64,000 nt of DNA from JBNLAN01 sp050302175 (GTDB lineage Bacteria; Pseudomonadota; Zetaproteobacteria; Mariprofundales; Mariprofundaceae). The notes under the pieces were generated by a model, which was not told the DNA's origin, did no database searches, and saw nothing but the letters and a program-made list of their open reading frames with translations. Of the stretch, positions 9,243-22,053 are shown in pieces (position 1 is the first letter of the stretch; every line of letters begins with the position of its first letter). The position numbers and the translations under genes were made by a program. The stretch lies in assembly GCA_050302175.1 (NCBI GenBank), contig JBNLAN010000022.1, positions 1-64,000 on the forward strand, written 5' to 3'.

Positions 9243-10022
9243 ATGCTACCCGAAGAATTACGCCGCTTCGCTGACTCTCCGGAAAAATCCGACCCGGAAG
9301 TTGCCTTGATTCTCCGGGAAGCACTGATACTCGAAAGCCAGGGAAAACTGGATGCCACAGCAGAAGAGGATATCAGGCGCCGAATACAAGAACTTTCGAA
9401 TAAACAGAATAACGATATCGAGGCACAAATCAGCGCAATCGATGCCCGCTCCATACCCTCAAAACCATTGGTGCTGCCAAAGCAATACAAGCTGCCAGTA
9501 CTAATGATTATTGTGTTTGTGGTTTTTGGCGCACTGCTGGAAGCATTTGTTGGAAAATACTTCATATTCTCCGCAATCAACGAATACTGGCGGATTATGC
9601 CGTGGGCGGTCGGGATATTGGCTCCACTGTTTACAGTGGGTCTGTTTTTCATTGAAAAGAACAACCAGACCATGAAAACACGCTATCCCACCTGGACGAT
9701 CCGATGGCTGTTAATGTTTCCGCTTACCGTTGCAGCTGCTACGGCAATGACCGTTATTGCCCCATTGGGGTGGTCAGCTCTGTATGGGTGGAGCGTTGGC
9801 ACTCCGAGCCAGAACCTGGATGCATCCGTGCTTAAAATCAGGCCCGCATCTCATTCACGCTGGTGCGACCAGCGAGCCGAATTGAGTTTCAGGGGCGCAA
9901 CTGCATCAATCTGTGTGGAAGACCGCATTTCCGGCATATCGCCCATGGCGGGGGACAAAATCGCAATTTCAGGACGCCTCTCGACCCTGGGATTGTTTGT
10001 CGAACAGATTCGCAAGGAATAA
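9243..10022 (+). CDS. Hypothetical multi-helix membrane protein
   Basis: Not recognised. The first 80 residues are charged and helical. They are followed by hydrophobic segments at about residues 85-107 (LMIIVFVVFGALLEAFVG), 119-138 (MPWAVGILAPLFTVGLFF) and 155-180 (LLMFPLTVAAATAMTVIAPL). The C-terminal 75 residues are soluble with two cysteines (WCDQRAE and ICVED) and the look of a small beta domain. A start at the ATG after AAGGG gives 259 residues. It stands alone between tRNA-Leu and a convergent HD-GYP gene and is visibly AT-richer than its neighbours, consistent with acquired DNA next to a tRNA. No function can be assigned. Confidence 0.7.
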   Translation: MLPEELRRFADSPEKSDPEVALILREALILESQGKLDATAEEDIRRRIQELSNKQNNDIEAQISAIDARSIPSKPLVLPKQYKLPVLMIIVFVVFGALLEAFVGKYFIFSAINEYWRIMPWAVGILAPLFTVGLFFIEKNNQTMKTRYPTWTIRWLLMFPLTVAAATAMTVIAPLGWSALYGWSVGTPSQNLDASVLKIRPASHSRWCDQRAELSFRGATASICVEDRISGISPMAGDKIAISGRLSTLGLFVEQIRKE

Positions 10023-10095
10023 CCGCCGACACACCCCCAGGAAAATACAAACGCTCACCGGGGGGCAGACTCGCAACCAGCGTGGTCACAAATAT

Positions 10096-11943
10096 TCAGC
10101 CCCCGAAACTTGCTACAAACGCTTCCACCACTTCCGGATCAAACTGCGTGCCTGCCGCCTTCCGGACCGCCTTGATCGCTTCCTCATGCGGCAACCCCTT
10201 GCGGTAGGGCCGGTCGGATACGATGGCATCGTAGGCATCCGCTACCGCCAATATGCGGGCGCCAATCGGAATCTTCTTCCCCTTCAGCCCGTCGGGATAA
10301 CCGCTGCCGTTGAAGAACTCATGATGATGCAAAACCGCAGGCACGATACCCGACAAGCGCCTGATGCGGCCGATAATCTGTGCACCATCAACCGGATGCT
10401 TCTTCATCGCATCCCGCTCTTTTTTACTGAGCCGGGTCTCTTTGTCCAGAATGCCTTCGGGCGTGCCGATCTTGCCGATATCGTGCAGCAGGCCGGCCAT
10501 GCGCAACTCCTCCACCTTATCGGCCGACCAGCCCATGGTCTGCGCAGTCCGGACGGCGAGATCGGTGACCCGCTGCGAATGGCCCGCCGTCCAGGGTGAT
10601 TTTTTATCGACCGCTTCCGCCATGGCCAGCACCGCCTGCTCGCTCTGCTCGACCAGCCGATCCTGCAAATGGCCGTTCTCAATCGCAGCACCCAGCTGCT
10701 GCGCCAGCGCCATACAGAAACGCGCCTTACTATCATCCAGTGGCTCCCGCTTTGCATCCCGCTGTTCGACCAGCACGATGATGCCGTGTATCTCCTCCTT
10801 ACCCGCAATGGGCACACAGAGTGCGGTAAGCCCCTTTTCGATATCGAGCAGCCCCTTTTCATTCTGACTCAGAGTATCGGGATCATCGATCAAGCGATAC
10901 TGCTTCGTCTCCATGGTCTCCCACAAAAGCGGGCAGAGGGTTTTCTGGCAGGAGAGTTTTGCATCCTTCCCTGCCGCCACATCACGCAGCGGATAAACCG
11001 AGCGCACCGACAGGACCTCCTTGCTTTCGTCCAGCAGGGCGATGCGGGTGCAGGTTACGTGCACGGAGTGTGTGAAGGTCTCGGCAAATTCGTCCAGCAT
11101 CTCATCGATGGCCTGCGACCTCGCCAACAGATTGCTCATCTGCTGCAGGAAGGAGAGCTGGTTGGTCTGCTCCCGAATATATTCATCCCGCGCATAGAGC
11201 AGCGAGCGGATTTTCTCGGCCATGCCGACAAAGGCCTTGAAGATTCGGCCGATTTCGTCATTCGTCGGATTTTGCAATTCCAGCTGGTAATTGCCCTTCG
11301 CAACGGAATGCACCGCATGCAGCAAAGACTCCAGCCTGGAAAAGAGAAGGCGGTGCAATATCACGGCAATCGCCAGCAGGAACAGAACCAGCTGCACCAG
11401 GTTCAGCACCAGAAGCTCAATACCATTTTGCTGCAAGGTTTGCTCGATGTCGGTCACATCGACATCGATGAGCAGTGTGCCCATCCGCTGGCCGACCTCA
11501 ACACGGTGGCATTGCAGGCAGCGCTTCTCCGAATGTATCGGATAGTGAAAGTGCGAAATCTTGCGGTCACCCTCCTGTATATCGAACAGAAGAGGCTCCT
11601 CCCTGCTAAAATCGTGCCGCCTTGCACCCTCACTTTCAGGAAACAGTCCCGGCAAATGGAACTGCCTGACCACCGCCTCAGCCGGAAATACGGAGAGTGC
11701 GACAATATCGCTGTTACGCAGCCTGATGCCTGCCAGCGTCTCTTGCAGCTCTTCGGCTGTGGCTCCGGCCGCCATCTTCTGGGTAAGCATATTGCGCACA
11801 TTATCGGCAACGATTGCCAGGTATTCGCGTGAAAGCTCCTGCTGATGGCCACGCAGATGCTGGCGGGCAGCCCAGTAACCGCTCCCGAGAATAACAACCA
11901 GGGAAAGCAATATGGTCAGCAGGATGGTGTTGCGGATTCGCAT
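10096..11943 (-). CDS. HD-GYP c-di-GMP phosphodiesterase with periplasmic CxxCH sensor
   Basis: Membrane sensor expected to hydrolyse cyclic di-GMP. Order: TM helix (about 6-26), periplasmic DUF3365/Tll0287-like domain with CLQCH at 142-146, second TM (about 176-198), HAMP linker, GAF-like region (about 255-410), HD-GYP domain (about 430-615). The catalytic signatures LLHDIGKIG and HHEFFNGSGYP are intact. CxxCH in an exported domain is the covalent haem c attachment motif, so a redox or gas-sensing haem is a fair inference. Monocistronic, convergent with the membrane protein gene. 615 residues. The enzymatic call is firm; haem attachment is inferred. Confidence 0.88.
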   Translation of the reverse strand: MRIRNTILLTILLSLVVILGSGYWAARQHLRGHQQELSREYLAIVADNVRNMLTQKMAAGATAEELQETLAGIRLRNSDIVALSVFPAEAVVRQFHLPGLFPESEGARRHDFSREEPLLFDIQEGDRKISHFHYPIHSEKRCLQCHRVEVGQRMGTLLIDVDVTDIEQTLQQNGIELLVLNLVQLVLFLLAIAVILHRLLFSRLESLLHAVHSVAKGNYQLELQNPTNDEIGRIFKAFVGMAEKIRSLLYARDEYIREQTNQLSFLQQMSNLLARSQAIDEMLDEFAETFTHSVHVTCTRIALLDESKEVLSVRSVYPLRDVAAGKDAKLSCQKTLCPLLWETMETKQYRLIDDPDTLSQNEKGLLDIEKGLTALCVPIAGKEEIHGIIVLVEQRDAKREPLDDSKARFCMALAQQLGAAIENGHLQDRLVEQSEQAVLAMAEAVDKKSPWTAGHSQRVTDLAVRTAQTMGWSADKVEELRMAGLLHDIGKIGTPEGILDKETRLSKKERDAMKKHPVDGAQIIGRIRRLSGIVPAVLHHHEFFNGSGYPDGLKGKKIPIGARILAVADAYDAIVSDRPYRKGLPHEEAIKAVRKAAGTQFDPEVVEAFVASFGG

Positions 11944-12085
11944 CGATTCACCGGCAGATTGTTTGTATCAGTGGCATGGGCAACTCCTGTTTGCCTCATT
12001 GTAGACCAAACGAATGCCGCGCTTTTCGCTCCCACGACAGAAAAACCGACGGAGCATGCGAAACGCGCGCCCCTCGTTTATGCAA

Positions 12086-13381
12086 TCACCCTGCCAGCTT
12101 CAGCAGTGCATGTGCCAACACCGTGGCTCCTGTCGCAATCTGCTCGTGCGAGGTGAACTCTTCGGGCGAATGGCTCACTCCACCCCGACTCGGCACAAAC
12201 AACATCGCCACAGGAATACCCGCGCCATGCAATACCCCCGCATCGTGCCATGCCCCGCTAGGCAGCCACATCGAGCTCACCCCCACATCCCGGCTACAGG
12301 TTTCGAGCAGCGCCTGAAGCTTTGAATCGAGCGTGGCAATCCCCGGCAATAACGCAAACGTTTCAATTTCGATTTCCACACCGAACTCTTTTGCAACTTT
12401 GCGCATGCGCTCGTGCACTCTTTCGGCAAAATGCCGAACCACTGCCGGATTGCAGCCCCGCACCTCGTGCGAAAAATATGCAAACCCGCTCACCTTGCTC
12501 ACGGCATTGTCATGCGTTTCCGGATTCGCTTCATTCATGCCATCATCGCTATTGATCACACCGGTGGTCTGCACGATATCCTCGCCTGCCCTGACCGCCT
12601 CCATCGCCATTTTATCGATCTCGACCAATATATACGCCATCGCCAGATTGGCGTCGCATCGCGCCTCCCCCATTGGCGTGGTTCCGGAATGATCGAATGC
12701 ACCGCGAATTTTCACCCAGGCACGCTCCGAGCCACGAATCCCGGTGACAATACCGACATCTGCATCCTCGCGCTCCAGCACGCACCCCTGCTCAATGTGT
12801 AACTCAATATAGGCTGCAATACCGGCTCGCTCGGCTTCGCTCAAGGCAGGCTCCCCGTGCTGTACGACATCGGGATCGGCGCCCTGCACCCGCATGCACT
12901 CGGCAAGTGAGCATCCCTCATTCATTCGTTGCAGTGAATCTGCCGGAAGCATGCCGAACGCAGCACGTGAACCGATGGAAGCGATACCGAACGTAGCCGA
13001 CTCCTCAGCCCTCCACGCGCGCAACCGTAAACCGCGCTGCAATTTCGTAGCTGAATCCAGCACTGAACAGATCGCTTCAAGCCCGGCCACCACGCCTGAC
13101 AGCCCATCGAAATTACCACCACCGGGCACCGTATCCATATGCGAACCGGTCTCGATCCATTCGGAATAGTTACCGGGGGTTTCCACGATCAGGTTGCCGG
13201 CCGCATCCCGGCGCACCATAAGCCCCGCCTCAATTGCTGCCTCCTCGACATAACAATGTGCGGCGCTCTCCGCAGCTGAGTAGCCGGGACGGTAAAAGCC
13301 CCCGGCCGGCACAGCGCCAACCGCATCCAGCGCTTCGTAATGGCGCTCAATCGACCGGGGTGAAATTTTAATCGGACTCAC
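12086..13381 (-). CDS. M20-family amidohydrolase (allantoate / N-carbamoyl-amino-acid hydrolase type)
   Basis: Zinc-dependent amidase that removes a carbamoyl group from ureido acids. Metal and active-site motifs are present in order: GSHMDTVPGGGNFDG, the EES pair, ELHIEQG, HSGTTPM in the dimerisation lid, and SRGGVSHSPEE near the end. The GTG start has GGAGG six bases upstream. 431 residues, slightly longer than the usual 400-415. No allantoin, hydantoin or pyrimidine catabolism genes are adjacent, so it may serve in general nitrogen salvage. Allantoate amidohydrolase, ureidoglycolate hydrolase and beta-ureidopropionase cannot be separated from sequence alone. Confidence 0.82.
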   Translation of the reverse strand: MSPIKISPRSIERHYEALDAVGAVPAGGFYRPGYSAAESAAHCYVEEAAIEAGLMVRRDAAGNLIVETPGNYSEWIETGSHMDTVPGGGNFDGLSGVVAGLEAICSVLDSATKLQRGLRLRAWRAEESATFGIASIGSRAAFGMLPADSLQRMNEGCSLAECMRVQGADPDVVQHGEPALSEAERAGIAAYIELHIEQGCVLEREDADVGIVTGIRGSERAWVKIRGAFDHSGTTPMGEARCDANLAMAYILVEIDKMAMEAVRAGEDIVQTTGVINSDDGMNEANPETHDNAVSKVSGFAYFSHEVRGCNPAVVRHFAERVHERMRKVAKEFGVEIEIETFALLPGIATLDSKLQALLETCSRDVGVSSMWLPSGAWHDAGVLHGAGIPVAMLFVPSRGGVSHSPEEFTSHEQIATGATVLAHALLKLAG

Positions 13382-13546
13382 ACGCGCCCTCCATGCAATA
13401 CCGGCATTCTGCCAGAACCACTTCGCAATAACAGGACAGACAGGCGCATCCCCATCAGAACACCAACTATGCTAATATTTCACATATTAAACCTGCTTGT
13501 GCGACGGATCGGCAAAAGCAATAAACAATTCGGGGAATAGCGCGCC

Positions 13547-14752
13547 ATGAACAGACAAAAAAGCCGAACAAGCAAAAAAGCGCCGGGAAACGCCCGACAA
13601 CCCAAAGCTACGCGTGCCATTAATGCCGAAACAAAAAATGCCCCTCTCGCCCAGAAACAGCTCCGGCGAAACTATATTGATGACGCACTCCGCTTTGTCG
13701 CAGAACGGGGCTGGAAATCTGACGACGATGATTTCTTCAGGGCACTAATGCTTCATTTAAGCGAAACCTTTGGCATCAAGTATGTATTGATCGATGAAAT
13801 AGTCGATCCGGAAACCGCCAGAACCCTGGCACTCTGTGTTGATGGGAGGATCGTCGATAATATCCATTACGGGCTAAAGAACTCCCCGTGCGAAAACGTA
13901 CTCAAAAAACAGGCATGCCATTACCCGCGAAACGTCTGCGAATTGTTTCCCAAGGATAAATTGCTTGCGGAGCTGCAAGCGGAGAGCTATCTCGGCATCC
14001 CCCTGTTTGACGCTTCCGCAGAAAACGCCATCGGCCTGATCGCCATGCTGGACACCAAGCCCCTGGAGGATGTCGAAGATATCATGGCCGTGCTGAAAGT
14101 TGTCGCCATCCGTGCAGCTGCCGAACTCGAACGCAGAGCATTGCTGGAAACATTGCAAAAAAACGAACGTGCGCTCGCCGAGGCGCAACGCATCGCCCAC
14201 TTCGGCAGCTGGCAGCTCGATATCGTCAATGATCAGCTCAACTGGTCGGATGAGGTTTACCGTATCTTCGAGATCGACCCAAACAGCTTTGAGGCATCTT
14301 ACGAAGCATTCCTCAACGTCATCCACCCTGACGACCGTGCAAAAGTCGACAAAGCCTATGCAGACTCTATGAAATCCGGGCAACCCTATGATATCTCGCA
14401 TCGGCTGCTGATGGCGGACGGCCGCATCAAATATGTGCAGGAGCATTGCGAAACCCGATACGATACGGAAGGCAATCCGCTGGAATCAATCGGCACGATA
14501 CACGATATCACCGAAATCAAAATGGCTGAGGAAAAACAACGCCACTTCAACACCGAGCTGGAGCAGCAAGTGGCTGCCCGCACAGCCGAGCTCGACGAAA
14601 TCAACCGGAAACTGGAGCGCTTTAACCAGCTCATGGTCGAGCGTGAAATGCGTGTCATTGAAATTAAACATGAATTCAACCGGCTCTGCCAGGAAACAGG
14701 CCGACCGCCAGCCTATCCCGACACCGAAGCGGCCATGGACGCACAGCCATGA
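13547..14752 (+). CDS. GAF-PAS sensory protein without output domain
   Basis: Cytosolic sensor with a basic, lysine-rich first 40 residues, a GAF domain (about 50-195), a PAS/PAC unit (about 205-325, including HFGSWQLDIVNDQLNWSD and the PAC tail ESIGTIHDITEIKMAEE) and a helical coiled coil ending at about 375. No kinase, GGDEF, EAL or HD domain follows, so output is probably by protein contact. It lies 81 bases upstream of a hybrid kinase on the same strand and likely feeds that system. The GGGGAA motif precedes the ATG. 401 residues, no sign of truncation. Confidence 0.75.
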   Translation: MNRQKSRTSKKAPGNARQPKATRAINAETKNAPLAQKQLRRNYIDDALRFVAERGWKSDDDDFFRALMLHLSETFGIKYVLIDEIVDPETARTLALCVDGRIVDNIHYGLKNSPCENVLKKQACHYPRNVCELFPKDKLLAELQAESYLGIPLFDASAENAIGLIAMLDTKPLEDVEDIMAVLKVVAIRAAAELERRALLETLQKNERALAEAQRIAHFGSWQLDIVNDQLNWSDEVYRIFEIDPNSFEASYEAFLNVIHPDDRAKVDKAYADSMKSGQPYDISHRLLMADGRIKYVQEHCETRYDTEGNPLESIGTIHDITEIKMAEEKQRHFNTELEQQVAARTAELDEINRKLERFNQLMVEREMRVIEIKHEFNRLCQETGRPPAYPDTEAAMDAQP

Positions 14753-14833
14753 ACCACTTGCCAACCGGCTTATGCCTGCACGAACGAACGGCAAGCAACA
14801 AAAAAACAGTTATTCCACTCAGGCGGCTGAACC

Positions 14834-17227
14834 ATGGCGAATAGTCATCAAAAACAGGCACAAGGCATGCGATTAACCGAACGGCTACGACTCAATTTTT
14901 TGCTATTTGGGCTGCTCTGCGTGCTCCTGGTAGCCGCCCAATTATGGATAGGCAGGCTCATCGCTAACACTGACGATATCCGCCAGACGCTGAGCGACAT
15001 CTCACACTATGCTTTCCACATAAGCCTGCGGACTGTCGAAGTCTCAAACGATCCGAACGACCCGGAAGCGCGGCAAAAATGGCAAAACAGCTACGACCTT
15101 CTCAGTCAGGCACTGGCCAATCCCGGACTTGATGCCTACAGGGCAGATGACGCATTTAAACACCTTGAGTCCGATCAGGCAGCACTCATCGCGAACTTCC
15201 GCCGCATCACCGGAGAGTCGCCCACAACGCCAGGCGAGCGCAAGCGGGCCATGAGCTCAATCTATTCCGAGGCACAAGACCTCACCGACAACGCACTGAA
15301 TATACGCGCCCAGATCATTGCCGAGCAAAGCTCCACACTGAACCTCTTTCTCCCGATCTATTTGACAGCAATCGGCCTCTTTCTGACGGCCTTTGCACTC
15401 TTCATCCGCCGCAATAATCGCCGGATTATCGATTCGGTCGACTATCTGCTCCGCGCCATCGCCCGCATTAACCGTGACAACCTTGATTTCCGAATCAATC
15501 CCTCCGGAGACCCCGAGATCATGGAGATCAGTGCGGCTTTCAATACCATGCTTGAGCACCTCCAGCAAACCACCGCATCCCGCGAAGAGCTCGAAGCGTT
15601 GGTGAATGCACGTACCGAAGCCCTGCAAAAATCACGGCTGGCCGCCATCAGCATCATGGAGGATATCAATATCCAGCGTCATCAAACCGATGAAGCGAAA
15701 GGGGAGCAGGAGAAACTCAATAAGAAACTGAAACGCGAGATCAAAATCCGCCAGAACAAGGAGAGTGAACTACGCCGCAAGGAGGCACTGCTCATTCAGG
15801 CAAAATACGATGCCGATGCCGCCAACCGCGCAAAAAGTGTTTTTCTGGCCAATATGAGTCATGAATTGCGGACACCGCTCAATGCCATCCTTGGCTTTTC
15901 CCAGTTGATACAAATGCATCAGGAGTTTCCGGAAAAGAGCAGGGAAGCCCTTCAAGTGATCCAGCAGGCGGGCAAGCACCTGCTATCACTGATCAATGAT
16001 GTGCTCGACATGAGCAAGGTCGAAGCAGGTCAGGTCAAGCTGCAATACGAATCTTTCAACCTGGACGCACTGCTCAAGGATGCACTGAATATCGTGTTGG
16101 TGAAGGCATCTGAAAAGGGGCTTGAAATGGTGATGGATCGAAAGTCCCGATATCCTGACTACATTTACGGCGATGCCGCAAAGCTCCGCCAGGTGCTCAT
16201 CAATCTGCTCAACAATGCTGTCAAGTATACGCCAAGCGGACGCATCACCTTGCGGGCCATAGCAAGGCAACCGAATAAAACAGGGGCTTTCATATTACGC
16301 ATCTCGATTTGCGATACCGGCATCGGCATTGCCGCTGAAGATATCGGCAAGTTGTTCACCCCCTTTGGACAGCTGGGGAATAACACCGACCGCAAAACCG
16401 CTCAGGAAGGCACCGGTCTCGGCCTTGCCATTTGCAAGCGCTATGCGGAAATGATGAGCGGCCATATTAGGGTACGCAGCCGGACAGGTCACGGTTCGGT
16501 CTTCTCCTTCACCATCATGAGTCGGGAAGCAAAAGTAGAAAAGGGTGCAACACCGGATTCAGTAAGGGCATTGCCTTCGGGCATTGCTGAAGGCCAGAAG
16601 GTGCCCCGGATACTGGTTGTGGAAGATGACAACACCAACGCCCGGGCGCTTGAAGACCTGCTCAACACAGCAGGCATGAAAACCAATATCGCCCGCAATG
16701 GAGAACAAGCCATCGAGCTGTTCCAGACATGGCATCCCGACATGATTTTAATGGATCAGATCATGCCGGTCATGGATGGAATCACCGCAACCCGCCTCAT
16801 TCGGCAAAAAACCGAAGGCAAGGATGTTCCCATCATCGCCGTCACCGCCAATGCCATTTCGGGTGACCAGAATAAAATGATCGAGGCAGGCTGCACCGAT
16901 CTGATACTAAAGCCGTATACCTTCGAGGCGCTATTCAAAATGATCGAAAATCACCTCGGTGTCTCTTTCGTGTACAGCGATGGCCCCGGAAGCCGCCAGC
17001 AAACGCCAGACCTCGAAGAGAGAGGACTCAAAACAGCAATCAATGCTCTGCCAGCCCGATTGCGCCAGCAGATCAGAAAATACTCGCAAGAGCTGGATAT
17101 GACTGCTTTCGAAACGATCCTTCCCAAAGTGGAAAAACACTCCCCGGAACTTGCCCGGGCTTTGCGCTATTTCCATAGCCGCTTCGATTACTCTACAATA
17201 TACCAGGCATTCAAGGAGCGTGGATGA
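14834..17227 (+). CDS. Hybrid histidine kinase with receiver domain
   Basis: Inner-membrane sensor kinase. Two TM helices (about residues 16-38 and 170-192) bracket a helical periplasmic domain, followed by HAMP, coiled coil, HisKA with NMSHELRTPLNAILGFSQ (His near 343), HATPase with DTGIGIA and GTGLGLAICKRYA, then a REC domain with phospho-acceptor Asp in LMDQIMPVMDG (near 639). A 100-residue helical tail follows REC; no HPt signature is obvious. Its stop overlaps the next gene as ATGA, so kinase and HD-GYP regulator are coupled. A start at an in-frame ATG 11 codons later is possible. The signal is unknown. Confidence 0.9.
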   Translation: MANSHQKQAQGMRLTERLRLNFLLFGLLCVLLVAAQLWIGRLIANTDDIRQTLSDISHYAFHISLRTVEVSNDPNDPEARQKWQNSYDLLSQALANPGLDAYRADDAFKHLESDQAALIANFRRITGESPTTPGERKRAMSSIYSEAQDLTDNALNIRAQIIAEQSSTLNLFLPIYLTAIGLFLTAFALFIRRNNRRIIDSVDYLLRAIARINRDNLDFRINPSGDPEIMEISAAFNTMLEHLQQTTASREELEALVNARTEALQKSRLAAISIMEDINIQRHQTDEAKGEQEKLNKKLKREIKIRQNKESELRRKEALLIQAKYDADAANRAKSVFLANMSHELRTPLNAILGFSQLIQMHQEFPEKSREALQVIQQAGKHLLSLINDVLDMSKVEAGQVKLQYESFNLDALLKDALNIVLVKASEKGLEMVMDRKSRYPDYIYGDAAKLRQVLINLLNNAVKYTPSGRITLRAIARQPNKTGAFILRISICDTGIGIAAEDIGKLFTPFGQLGNNTDRKTAQEGTGLGLAICKRYAEMMSGHIRVRSRTGHGSVFSFTIMSREAKVEKGATPDSVRALPSGIAEGQKVPRILVVEDDNTNARALEDLLNTAGMKTNIARNGEQAIELFQTWHPDMILMDQIMPVMDGITATRLIRQKTEGKDVPIIAVTANAISGDQNKMIEAGCTDLILKPYTFEALFKMIENHLGVSFVYSDGPGSRQQTPDLEERGLKTAINALPARLRQQIRKYSQELDMTAFETILPKVEKHSPELARALRYFHSRFDYSTIYQAFKERG

Positions 17228-18273
17228 CAACGAAAAATAGTTCTGTAAACCGCGAAAAACCAGAGATTCTCACGGTTGATGATACTCCGGCCAGCCTCAA
17301 ACTTATTGTAGAAATACTGCAAGTCGAGGGCTACAAAGTGCGACCTGCTCCGAATGCGGAAGCCGCGCTGGCTGCTATCAAGGCAAAAATCCCGGAACTG
17401 ATCCTGCTTGATATACGCATGCCGGGCATGGACGGCTTCGAACTGATGCAAAAACTACAGTCGGATGAACGTACCAAAGATATTCCGGTGATATTTCTGA
17501 GCGCCTCAGTCGATGTCGAATCACATATCAAGGGATTCGAGCTGGGCGCTGTCGACTTTGTTGACAAGCCTTTCCAGCAGGCCGAGTTGCTGGCGCGAGT
17601 GCGCACCCACATCGAACTTTACCACCTGCGTAATCGCATGCAGAAGGAGGTCGAACAGCGCACTTTGGAATTGAAACAGAGCCAGCAGCAACTCAAATCG
17701 GCCCTGAAAGGCTTTATTGAAGCGATCTCGAAAGCGGTCGAGGCCCGCGACCCCTACACTGCAGGCCATCAGCGCCGTGTTGCCGAGCTGGCTGCCGCCA
17801 TTGCCCGCGAGATGAAGCTCGATGAAGCATACATCGAGGGTATCCATATGGGCGGCGCCATCCACGACATTGGCAAAATCAAACTTCCGGCGGAAATATT
17901 AACCAAGCCGGCAACGCTTTCTGCAACCGAATATGAAATGGTGAAAGAGCACTCACGCATCGGCTACGAAATCGTGCAAGGCGTGGATTTTCCGTGGCCG
18001 GTTGCCAATATCGCCTATCAGCACCACGAGCGCTGGGATGGCTCGGGATATCCGCAAGGCCTGAAAGGCGAAGAGATTTGCCGGGAGGCACGTATCATTG
18101 CGGTGGCCGATGTGGTGGAAGCCATGGCCACGCACCGGCCCTACCGGGCTGCACTCGGTATGGATGAAACCCTGAAAGAGCTTCAAGCAGGGAGAGGAAT
18201 ACTCTTCGACCCGGAAGTGGTCGATGCCTGCCTGCAACTTTTCAGTTCCGGAAAATACACACTGGAAACCTGA
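17224..18273 (+). CDS. REC-HD-GYP response regulator (c-di-GMP phosphodiesterase)
   Basis: Two-domain regulator, 349 residues. REC domain (about 12-130) has LLDIRMPGMDG with the phosphorylated Asp near 61 and the conserved VDKPF lysine; a short coiled coil leads to the HD-GYP domain (about 160-345), with AGHQRRVAELA, IHDIGKIKLP and HHERWDGSGYPQGLKG complete. Phosphorylation by the overlapping hybrid kinase should control hydrolysis of cyclic di-GMP. Together with the GAF/PAS protein upstream it forms a three-gene signalling operon. Confidence in the partner is high from overlap; the controlled behaviour is not visible. Confidence 0.92.
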   Translation: MTTKNSSVNREKPEILTVDDTPASLKLIVEILQVEGYKVRPAPNAEAALAAIKAKIPELILLDIRMPGMDGFELMQKLQSDERTKDIPVIFLSASVDVESHIKGFELGAVDFVDKPFQQAELLARVRTHIELYHLRNRMQKEVEQRTLELKQSQQQLKSALKGFIEAISKAVEARDPYTAGHQRRVAELAAAIAREMKLDEAYIEGIHMGGAIHDIGKIKLPAEILTKPATLSATEYEMVKEHSRIGYEIVQGVDFPWPVANIAYQHHERWDGSGYPQGLKGEEICREARIIAVADVVEAMATHRPYRAALGMDETLKELQAGRGILFDPEVVDACLQLFSSGKYTLET

Positions 18274-18351
18274 TCCTCCCTGTACTTCCTGGCAGCGCCT
18301 TGTGTTTCATTGACTTTCTTACAGTGTTAGGCTGCGCCCTCAAAAATACGT

Positions 18352-18363
18352 GGCGCTAGCGCC
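18352..18363. promoter_or_regulatory. Palindrome upstream of metH
   Basis: GGCGCTAGCGCC is a perfect 12-base palindrome 21 bases before the metH ATG. It could be an operator or a short mRNA hairpin in the leader. No MetJ box array and no SAH riboswitch core is recognisable in the 110-base gap. Confidence 0.3.
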
Positions 18364-18384
18364 CCTGCCATATCAAGGAAGACC

Positions 18385-22053
<3,669 letters not shown>

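Noticed and set aside
10669..11832. 387-codon frame opposite the HD-GYP gene
   Set aside because: Gln/Leu/His-rich shadow with no start signal; the minus-strand protein has complete domains.
18274..18384. SAH or cobalamin riboswitch before metH
   Set aside because: The 110-base gap lacks the conserved cores of either class and is too short for a cobalamin riboswitch.
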